DNA of 64,000 bases, taken from contig QAKM01000097.1 in the NCBI GenBank assembly GCA_003343805.1, positions 1 to 64,000 of the forward strand, given 5' to 3'. Every line of letters starts with the position of its first letter. Within the stretch, counting starts at the first letter, position 1. The translations under genes were made by a program, and so were the position numbers. The DNA comes from Bacillota bacterium (GTDB lineage Bacteria > Bacillota > Clostridia > Christensenellales > Borkfalkiaceae). A model generated the notes under the pieces. That model was given only the letters and a program-made list of their open reading frames with translations. It did no database searches and was not told where the DNA came from. Positions 58,158 through 64,000 of this stretch are shown in pieces.

Positions 58158-58792
58158 GCGTTCCCTCCCGAAAAGAGCGTATCCACGGCGGCGCGGATGT
58201 TTGCCTGCGTCACGTCCTTATCCTCATCGCTCTCGATGACGACGATGTGATCGCGCTCTCTCCGCTCCTCGAAGAGCCGGAAATAGCGCTCGCGGATGAG
58301 GCGCTGGCGTTCGAGCGTCTCGTAGCGCTCCGTCTCTCCGCGGCGGGCGACACGGCGGAAGCTCTCCTCCGTCGAAAGGTCGAGGAAGATGGTGAGGTCG
58401 GGCCGTGCGGCCTCCATCGCCGGTTCGTTGAGCGTTTGCACCCACTCGGGCGAGACCATGCCGCCGTTGTAGGCGAGCGACGAAAGGTAGAACCGGTCGC
58501 ACAGCACCGTGATCCCCTGCCCGAGCTTTGCAAGGATGCCGTTGACGGAATTGAAGATGTGATCGAGCCGATCTGCCGCAAAGAGTGCCGCCACGGTGTG
58601 TTCGTTGGTCTCGATCCTGCCCGTAAGACAGGAGCGCAGCACCGCCCCGAAGGGGGAGTCGGTGGGTTCGCACGTCGTATAGACGGGGATGCCTTTCCCC
58701 TTCAGATATTTGCCAAGCTGCTTGAGCTGCGTGCTCTTGCCGCTGCCGTCCGCGCCCTCAAAGACGATGAATTTTCCTCTCTCTTGTTCCAT
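58154..58792 (-). CDS. tmk: Thymidylate kinase (leaderless mRNA)
   Basis: dTMP kinase, 212 residues. The P-loop is FEGADGSGKSTQLKQLGKYL, the DRx motif lies in LCDRFYLSSLAYNG, and a lid segment RRGETERYETL follows. The ATG at 58792 (MEQERGKFIVFEG) is chosen; a GTG two codons earlier lies against the -10 box. Only six bases separate the TATAAT from the ATG, so the mRNA should begin at or next to the A of ATG. First gene of tmk-rimM-trmD-ylqF-rnhB-yraN; rimM overlaps its end by four bases. Confidence 0.93.
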   Translation of the reverse strand: MEQERGKFIVFEGADGSGKSTQLKQLGKYLKGKGIPVYTTCEPTDSPFGAVLRSCLTGRIETNEHTVAALFAADRLDHIFNSVNGILAKLGQGITVLCDRFYLSSLAYNGGMVSPEWVQTLNEPAMEAARPDLTIFLDLSTEESFRRVARRGETERYETLERQRLIRERYFRLFEERRERDHIVVIESDEDKDVTQANIRAAVDTLFSGGNA

Positions 58793-58798
58793 AAGCAC

Positions 58799-58836
58799 AT
58801 TATAACAAACGCCCGCGGGAATGTCAACCGCGGGCG
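58799..58836 (-). promoter_or_regulatory. tmk promoter nested in the degV terminator
   Basis: Leftward TTGACA (58827-58822), 17-bp spacer, TATAAT (58804-58799). The 9-bp inverted repeat CGCCCGCGG/CCGCGGGCG (58836-58828 and 58818-58810), 15 bases after the degV stop and followed by TTTGTTAT, forms a terminator hairpin whose nine-base loop is TTGACATTC, so the -35 lies in the loop. Confidence 0.85.
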
Positions 58837-58851
58837 AAACGATTTCCTGGA

Positions 58852-59733
58852 TCAGTCCTTTTTGAGGGGGATGGGGCGCTTTGCCGCCGTGAAGATGACG
58901 CCGAGCGTCCCCGGGCCGCAGTGTGCGCCGATGACGGGACCGACGATCTGACGGACGATCTTGGCGTTCGGCCGCTTTTCGAGCACGAGGTCGCGCAGCT
59001 TGTCGCCGTCCTCCTTGCAGTCCGCATCCACGATGTAGACGGGGATGCTCTCATCGGTGAGCTCTTCGATGATCTTGTTCGCAAGCGTCGAGATGGCCTT
59101 CTTCCTGCCGTTGAGCTTGCCGATGACGGAGAGCCCGCCCGTCTCATTGAAGGTGAGCATGGGCTTGAGCCCCAGAAGCGTACCCGCGACTGCCGCGATC
59201 CCTGAGCATCTGCCGCCGCGCTTCAAGTGCATGAGGTCGTCCACCACGAAGTAAACGGCGACGTGATCGGTGTACTCGTTGAGGAAAGAAAGGATCTCCT
59301 CGTCGGAGGCGCCCTTCTGCTTCAAAAGCGCCGCCTGCTCCGCCTGGATGCCCGCGCCCAACGAGATGCTGTTGGTATCGAACACCGTGCACTTACGGTC
59401 GGGGAACTGCTCCTTGAGTTCGCGCAGGGCGAGTTCCAGAGACTGGAAGGTGCCGCTCATCGCGTGCGAGAAGGAGACGTACAGCACGTCCTCCCCGCGC
59501 TCGAAATAGGGCGTTAAGATGCGCTTGTAGTCCTCGGGGTTGAGGGCCTGCGTCTTGGGGATCTCGCCCGAACGCACCTTTTCATAGAAGCCCTTGAAGT
59601 CGGTCGCCTTGCCCAGATCGTAAAAGTATTCCTCGCCGCCCACATAGTAGGGCATGGAGATGTAGTCGAGCCCCAGCTCTTCGGCGCGCGTATGCCACAG
59701 CTCGCCGTTGGAATCAAAGATCAAAACACTCAT
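58852..59733 (-). CDS. DegV family fatty-acid-binding protein
   Basis: 293 residues. DegV-type layout: MSVLIFDSNGELWHTRAEEL, KTQALNPEDYKRILTPYFER, YVSFSHAMSGTFQSLELALR (the S-x-x-SGT lipid head-group site), DTNSISLGAGIQAEQA and LKRGGRCSGIAAVAGTLLGL. Homologues act as FakB, handing fatty acids to the FakA kinase; no fakA is in this window. The usual opening I-x-TDS-x-x-D is altered to IFDSNGE. Monocistronic, promoter at 59781-59809. Confidence 0.92.
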   Translation of the reverse strand: MSVLIFDSNGELWHTRAEELGLDYISMPYYVGGEEYFYDLGKATDFKGFYEKVRSGEIPKTQALNPEDYKRILTPYFERGEDVLYVSFSHAMSGTFQSLELALRELKEQFPDRKCTVFDTNSISLGAGIQAEQAALLKQKGASDEEILSFLNEYTDHVAVYFVVDDLMHLKRGGRCSGIAAVAGTLLGLKPMLTFNETGGLSVIGKLNGRKKAISTLANKIIEELTDESIPVYIVDADCKEDGDKLRDLVLEKRPNAKIVRQIVGPVIGAHCGPGTLGVIFTAAKRPIPLKKD

Positions 59734-59780
59734 ATCATACTCTTCCCGGAATGTAGATTGGGACGCCTGTCCCTGTCATC

Positions 59781-59809
59781 ATTGTACGCCGTTCCGGGCG
59801 AACTGTCAA
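59781..59809 (-). promoter_or_regulatory. degV promoter
   Basis: Leftward TTGACA (59809-59804), 17-bp spacer, TACAAT (59786-59781). The leader is about 45 bases. Confidence 0.85.
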
Positions 59810-59848
59810 GTGGTTGGACAATTTTTCCCGCCGTTTGGGGCAAAATTC

Positions 59849-60844
59849 TTACTTCAGCCATGCGCGGAAGGCCTTAAACGCCGAGGGAAGGGCGTATTTT
59901 TCACCAATTTCCTGAACAGTTGCCCAAGTATATTGAGGAAAACGCTGCTTCGCCTGTACAAGGCAGCCCGTCATGTGCCACTCCACATGGGAGAAGATAT
60001 GCACCGCCTGCTTTGTTTTGAGGACTTCCCCGTATTCCTCGGGCAGTCCCTCCGCAAACGGGAACTGCCACAGCCCTGCCAGAAGCCCCCGCTCTTCCCG
60101 CCGGACGAGGGCGTACTCCCCCGCATACCGCAGCACGAGCACGGTGTGCTCCTCGGCTTTCCTCGCCTTCTTTGGGGCACGGACGGGATAGCGCTCCCAC
60201 TCCCCCTGCAGGCGGGCGCGGCACAGCTCCCGCCACGGGCAGACGAGGCACTGCGGCTCACCGCCCGGCAGGCACACGAGCGCGCCCAGCTCCATCAGCG
60301 CCTGACAGAACTCCCCCGCCTCCTTCGGGTAAACTTCCCTTAAGAGCGCGGCAAAGGTTTCCTTTGCGCCCGAGCGGTCGATGTTGGTATCGTCGGCGAG
60401 CAGGCGGGTGAGGATGCGCAGGACGTTGCCGTCCACTGCAGGGCAGGGCTGCTCATAAGCGATGGAGAGGATCGCCCCTGCCGTGTAGTCGCCGACGCCG
60501 GGAAGGGCACGCACGCCCTCGTACGAGGTCGGGAAGCCCTGCTCGGCGATGATCTTTGCCGCCTTGTGCAGGTTGCGGGCGCGGGAATAATAGCCGAGGC
60601 CCTCCCACGCCTTGAGCACTTCCTCCTCGTCCGCCGCAGCGAGCGCTTCCGCCGTCGGGAACCGCTGCAAAAAGCGGATGTAGTAATCCTTGACCGCCTC
60701 CACGCGCGTCTGCTGGAGCATGATCTCGGAGACCCAGATCTTGTAGGGGTCGTGCGTGCCCCGCCAGGGGAGCGTCCTTTGAAAAACGCGGTACCACTCC
60801 AGAAGGAGGGGCACCGCGCGCTGTAACACTTCAAAATGTTCCAT
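59849..60844 (-). CDS. mutY: A/G-specific adenine glycosylase
   Basis: Removes adenine mispaired with 8-oxoguanine; 331 residues. The HhH-GPD core has VSEIMLQQTRVEAVKDYYIR, LPGVGDYTAGAILSIAYEQP with the catalytic Asp in CPAVDGNVLRIL, and the 4Fe-4S loop C-x6-7-C-x2-C-x5-C (CLPGGEPQCLVCPWRELC). A NUDIX-like C-terminal domain that reads 8-oxoG follows (HTVLVLRYAGEYALVRREER). It lies three bases after fhs, in the same direction. Confidence 0.95.
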   Translation of the reverse strand: MEHFEVLQRAVPLLLEWYRVFQRTLPWRGTHDPYKIWVSEIMLQQTRVEAVKDYYIRFLQRFPTAEALAAADEEEVLKAWEGLGYYSRARNLHKAAKIIAEQGFPTSYEGVRALPGVGDYTAGAILSIAYEQPCPAVDGNVLRILTRLLADDTNIDRSGAKETFAALLREVYPKEAGEFCQALMELGALVCLPGGEPQCLVCPWRELCRARLQGEWERYPVRAPKKARKAEEHTVLVLRYAGEYALVRREERGLLAGLWQFPFAEGLPEEYGEVLKTKQAVHIFSHVEWHMTGCLVQAKQRFPQYTWATVQEIGEKYALPSAFKAFRAWLK

Positions 60845-60847
60845 GTC

Positions 60848-62512
60848 TTAAAAGAGACCGACGATCTTGCCGTCCTCGGTGACGTCGATGTTCTCCGCCG
60901 CAGGTACCTTGGGAAGGCCGGGCATCGTCAGGATATTGCCCGTGAGCACGACGACGAACCCCGCGCCCGCCGACACCTTGACGGTGCGCACGGTGACGGT
61001 GAAGCCTTCGGGCGCGCCGAGCTTTTTGGCGTCATCCGAGAAGGAGTACTGCGTCTTTGCCATGCAGACGGGGAGCTGTCCGAACCCGAGCTCTGTAAGC
61101 CGCGCAATCTCCGCCTCCGCTTCGGGCGTGTACGCAACGTCCTTTCCGCCGTAGATGCGCGTGACGATCGAGGCGATCTTCTCCTTGATGGGCGCCTTTT
61201 CGTCGTAGCAGAAGCGGAAATCATGCTGCTCGCCGCACAGGCGCACGACTTCGCGGGCGAGCTCCTCGCCCCCTTCGCCGCCCTTCGCCCAGACATCGGA
61301 GAGGACGGTGTTGACGCCGAGCTCCCTGCACTTTCGGATGACGAGCGCGATCTCTGCATCCGTATCGGTGGGGAAACGGTTGACCGCAACGACGACGGGC
61401 AGAGAGTAGACGTTCTTGATGTTGCTCACATGGCGCAGGAGATTGGGCAGCCCCTTTTCGAGTGCCTGCAGATCCTCCTCTTTGAGTTCTTCCTTCGCAA
61501 GGCCGCCGTGCATCTTGAGGGCGCGCACCGTGGCGACCACGACGACCGCCGAGGGCCTGAGCCCCGCCGCACGGCACTTGATGTCGAGGAATTTCTCCGC
61601 GCCGAGATCTGCGCCGAAGCCCGCCTCCGTGATGACGTAATCGGCAAGTTTTAACGCTGTCTTCGTGGCGATGACCGAGTTGCAGCCGTGGGCGATGTTG
61701 GCGAACGGCCCGCCGTGGACGAGCGCGGGCGTGCCTTCGAGCGTCTGCACGAGGTTGGGCTTGATGGCGTCCTTCAAGAGCGCCGTCATGGCGCCCGCCG
61801 CCTTGAGATCGCCCGCCGTGACGGGCGCGCCCTCATCGGTATAGCCCACGACGATGCGCGAAAGCCGCTCTTTCAAGTCCTGCAGGGAGGAGGCAAGGCA
61901 CAGAATGGCCATCACTTCGCTCGCGACGGTGATATCGAACCCGTCCTTGCGGGGAACGCCGTTCTTGCCGCCGCCGAGGCCGTCCTCGATGTTGCGGAGC
62001 TGCCGGTCGTTCATGTCCACGCAGCGGCGCAGAACGATCTTTTCGGGGTCGATATGGAGCGCGTTGCCCTGGAAGATGTGGTTGTCCAGCATGGCGCACA
62101 GAAGGTTGTTGGCCGCGCCGATGGCGTGGAAATCGCCCGTGAAGTGCAGGTTGATGTCCTCCATCGGGACGACCTGGGCATATCCGCCGCCCGCCGCGCC
62201 GCCCTTGATGCCGAACACCGGCCCCAGGGAAGGCTCACGCAGCGCCACGACGACGTTTTGACCCAGGCGTTTGAGCCCGTCGGCAAGGCCGATGGTGGTC
62301 GTCGTCTTTCCCTCGCCCGCAGGCGTGGGCGTGATGGCGGTGACGAGGACGAGCTTCCCGTCCTCTCTTTCCCGCTGCATCACCGAAAGGTCGATCTTCG
62401 CCTTGTACTTGCCGTAGTACTCGATGTCCTCCTCCCGAAGGCCTGCCCGCGCCGCGATCTTGGAGATGTGCTCCATCTTTGCTTGCTGCGCGATCTCGAT
62501 ATCCGTTTTCAT
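60848..62512 (-). CDS. fhs: Formate--tetrahydrofolate ligase
   Basis: ATP-dependent synthesis of 10-formyl-THF from formate; 554 residues. Marker segments: [20 protein letters not shown] (P-loop), [20 protein letters not shown] and [20 protein letters not shown]. Supplies one-carbon units for purines, which suits its place 18 bases after purL. Also part of the Wood-Ljungdahl pathway, but nothing else of that pathway is in the window. Confidence 0.98.
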   Translation of the reverse strand: MKTDIEIAQQAKMEHISKIAARAGLREEDIEYYGKYKAKIDLSVMQREREDGKLVLVTAITPTPAGEGKTTTTIGLADGLKRLGQNVVVALREPSLGPVFGIKGGAAGGGYAQVVPMEDINLHFTGDFHAIGAANNLLCAMLDNHIFQGNALHIDPEKIVLRRCVDMNDRQLRNIEDGLGGGKNGVPRKDGFDITVASEVMAILCLASSLQDLKERLSRIVVGYTDEGAPVTAGDLKAAGAMTALLKDAIKPNLVQTLEGTPALVHGGPFANIAHGCNSVIATKTALKLADYVITEAGFGADLGAEKFLDIKCRAAGLRPSAVVVVATVRALKMHGGLAKEELKEEDLQALEKGLPNLLRHVSNIKNVYSLPVVVAVNRFPTDTDAEIALVIRKCRELGVNTVLSDVWAKGGEGGEELAREVVRLCGEQHDFRFCYDEKAPIKEKIASIVTRIYGGKDVAYTPEAEAEIARLTELGFGQLPVCMAKTQYSFSDDAKKLGAPEGFTVTVRTVKVSAGAGFVVVLTGNILTMPGLPKVPAAENIDVTEDGKIVGLF

Positions 62513-62530
62513 CTTACCCCTCCCGATCTC

Positions 62531-64000
62531 TCACTTGAAGTATTTTACCGCGCTCTCGAAGAGCTTCATGTCGTACTCGCCCGGAACGTTTTGATAGAGC
62601 CCGAAGCCCTTGCGCTCGGAATGTCCCATCTTGCCGAACACCCTGCCGTCGGGCGAGAGGATGCCCTCGATCGCCTGCGCGCTGCCGTTGGGATTGAAGC
62701 GGATGTCCATCGTGGGCGCACCCGCGAGGTCGACGTACTGCGTCATGATCTGCCCGTTTGCGGCGAGCTTTCGGATGAGCTCGTCGCTCGCGACGAACTT
62801 GCCCTCGCCGTGCGAGATGGGCACGCTGAACACATCTCCCGCCTTGACGCCCGAGAGCCAGGGAGACTTTACGGAAGCGACCCGAACGCGCACGATGCGC
62901 GACTGGTGGCGGCCGATGTCGTTATAGGTGAGCGTGGGGCAGGTCTCGTCCGTTTCGACGATCTTGCCGAAGGGCACGAGGCCGAGCTTGATGAGCGCCT
63001 GGAAGCCGTTGCAGATGCCGCCCATGAGGCCGTCGCGGCGTTCAAGGAGCGCTGCGACCTGCTCCTTTACTTCCTCGTTGCGGAAGAAGGCGGTGATGAA
63101 CTTGCCCGAACCGTCCGGCTCGTCGCCGCCCGAGAAGCCGCCCGGGATAAAGACGATGTTGGCGTCCTTGAGACGGGAAGCAAATGCTTCGACGGAGCGC
63201 GCGACTTCCTCTGCCGTGTTGTTGCGGATGACGAAGATCTCGGGCGTTGCCCCGGCGTCTGCAAACGCCTTGGCGGTATCGTACTCGCAGTTGGTGCCGG
63301 GGAACACGGGGATGAGCACCTTGGGGCTTGCCGTCTTCACCGCGGGCGCAAGATGGCTCCTTTCCTCGCAGGTGAACGTCTCTGCCGTCCCCTCCGACTG
63401 GATGTTGCAGGCATACACCGACTCGAGCTTGTTTTCGTAAATTTCCTGCACTTCCTTGAGGGAGAGAGACTCGTTTTCCATCGAGAGACTCTCCTCCTTT
63501 ACCGTCTCGCCGAGAAGGATACCCACATCCTCCTCTCCCGCGAGCTCCAGCACGAACGCGCCGTAATGGTAGCCGAAGAGCGTTCTGAGCTCGCTCTTTT
63601 CAAAGCGGAAGCCGATGCGGTTGCCGAGCGCCATCTTGAGCACTGCCTCCGCAACGCCGCCGAAGCCCGGCGTATAGGCAGAGACCGCCTTGCCCGAGCG
63701 AAGCAGCTTTGTGACGAGCGTGAAGTTTTTGAGGAGGGAAGCAGGCACGGGCAGGCCGTTCTCGTACTCGGGCACGAGGAGCACCACCTTGTGCCCCGCC
63801 GCCTTAAATTCGGGGGAGACGACCTCCCCCACCTTCCCCGTCGTCACCGCAAAGGAGACGAGCGTGGGCGGGACGTCGATGTGCTCGAAGGTACCGCTCA
63901 TGGAGTCCTTGCCGCCGATGGCAGCGACGCCGAGATCGAGCTGCGCCTTGAACGCACCGAGGAGCGCCGACAGCGGCTGGCCCCAGCGCTTGGGATCGTG
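62531..64000 (-). CDS. purL: Phosphoribosylformylglycinamidine synthase, C-terminal part
   Basis: FGAM synthase of purine synthesis; the 3' 489 codons are present and the 5' part lies beyond the right edge. The last synthetase-domain segment is seen first (WGQPLSALLGAFKAQLDLGV, AIGGKDSMSGTF), then the PurQ-like glutaminase domain with PVFPGTNCEYDTAKAFADAG, the nucleophile Cys in GGICNGFQALIKLGLVPFGK and SHGEGKF near the end. A single-chain PurL with a fused glutaminase is therefore indicated, as in several Clostridia and Proteobacteria. Upstream of fhs in the same operon. Confidence 0.95.
   Translation of the reverse strand, partial: HDPKRWGQPLSALLGAFKAQLDLGVAAIGGKDSMSGTFEHIDVPPTLVSFAVTTGKVGEVVSPEFKAAGHKVVLLVPEYENGLPVPASLLKNFTLVTKLLRSGKAVSAYTPGFGGVAEAVLKMALGNRIGFRFEKSELRTLFGYHYGAFVLELAGEEDVGILLGETVKEESLSMENESLSLKEVQEIYENKLESVYACNIQSEGTAETFTCEERSHLAPAVKTASPKVLIPVFPGTNCEYDTAKAFADAGATPEIFVIRNNTAEEVARSVEAFASRLKDANIVFIPGGFSGGDEPDGSGKFITAFFRNEEVKEQVAALLERRDGLMGGICNGFQALIKLGLVPFGKIVETDETCPTLTYNDIGRHQSRIVRVRVASVKSPWLSGVKAGDVFSVPISHGEGKFVASDELIRKLAANGQIMTQYVDLAGAPTMDIRFNPNGSAQAIEGILSPDGRVFGKMGHSERKGFGLYQNVPGEYDMKLFESAVKYFK

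Noticed and set aside
1-64000. CRISPR arrays, tRNA or rRNA genes, integrase or transposase genes
   Set aside because: No regularly spaced identical repeats, no TTCGAATC-type T-loops in cloverleaf context, and no protein with the relevant motifs was found on reading through.

Overview
The window reads as a chromosome segment of a GC-rich (by eye about 60 percent) Bacillota, class Clostridia, probably an uncultured gut lineage of the Christensenellales/Borkfalkia type. That placement is inference. It rests on the Firmicutes gene order yqfC-yqfD-phoH-PgpH-ybeY-era-yqzL-recO, a V/A-type ATPase, the c-di-AMP cyclase gene cdaA, a SpoIIE-type phosphatase, a YbbR-like membrane anchor and many TTGACA-17-TATAAT promoters. 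No rRNA, tRNA, prophage, transposase or CRISPR array was seen. Nearly everything is core chromosome; the accessory-looking parts are two large repeat-rich lipoproteins, one giant helicase and one intergenic repeat cluster.

Layout. 1-1.7 kb: start of a V-ATPase operon (leftward, cut by the window edge). 1.9-6.8 kb: a modular GH43 arabinan-type lipoprotein. 6.9-12.2 kb: leftward operon trpS, DUF5685, degenerate J-domain protein, membrane protein, rlmD, GNAT. 12.4-15.4 kb: surface lipoprotein with InlB-like and LDGYG repeats. 15.7-17.6 kb: fba (rightward) facing a DUF3737 beta-helix gene that looks leaderless. 17.7-23.6 kb: recO-yqzL-era-ybeY-PgpH-phoH-yqfD-yqfC, read leftward. 23.7-26 kb: zinc-ribbon protein, small XRE regulator with paired operators, gap. 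26.2-32.8 kb: thrC, a P-loop protein, aspartate aminotransferase, prfA, a DUF1385-PrmC fusion, rpmE. 33-42 kb: MDR protein, HAD phosphatase, YfcE phosphodiesterase, a small membrane protein, PAS-SpoIIE phosphatase, lipid kinase, then cca-rmuC-cupin and rpsF-ssb-rpsR. 42.1-42.8 kb: a 731-bp non-coding stretch with a family of structured repeats. 42.8-55 kb: lysC, DUF1015, a 35-residue CdaR-like peptide, cdaA, holA, comEC and a 1863-residue DUF4011-type helicase. 55-58.8 kb: tmk-rimM-trmD-ylqF-rnhB-yraN. 58.9-64 kb: degV, mutY, fhs and the 3' part of purL.

How the genes work together. Translation and RNA maturation dominate: trpS, rlmD, era, ybeY, rpmE, PrmC with its substrate RF1, cca, rpsF/rpsR, rimM, trmD, ylqF. 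DNA upkeep is covered by recO, mutY, rnhB, ssb, holA, rmuC and tmk; central metabolism by fba, gap, thrC, lysC, fhs and purL. Both enzymes of c-di-AMP turnover are present, but each seems to have lost its extracytoplasmic sensory part: PgpH lacks the 7TMR-HDED domain and CdaR is reduced to its membrane anchor.

Most notable observations: (1) repeats between rpsR and lysC whose stems differ in sequence but keep pairing, which suggests an undescribed structured RNA or RNA-like mobile repeat; (2) a tmk promoter whose -35 hexamer lies in the loop of the degV terminator and which gives an apparently leaderless mRNA; (3) a divergent promoter pair sharing one palindromic -35 hexamer; (4) the pared-down c-di-AMP proteins; (5) a DUF1385-PrmC fusion; (6) phoH, which seems to start at ATT. 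Everything here was read by eye; no database search or folding program was run.
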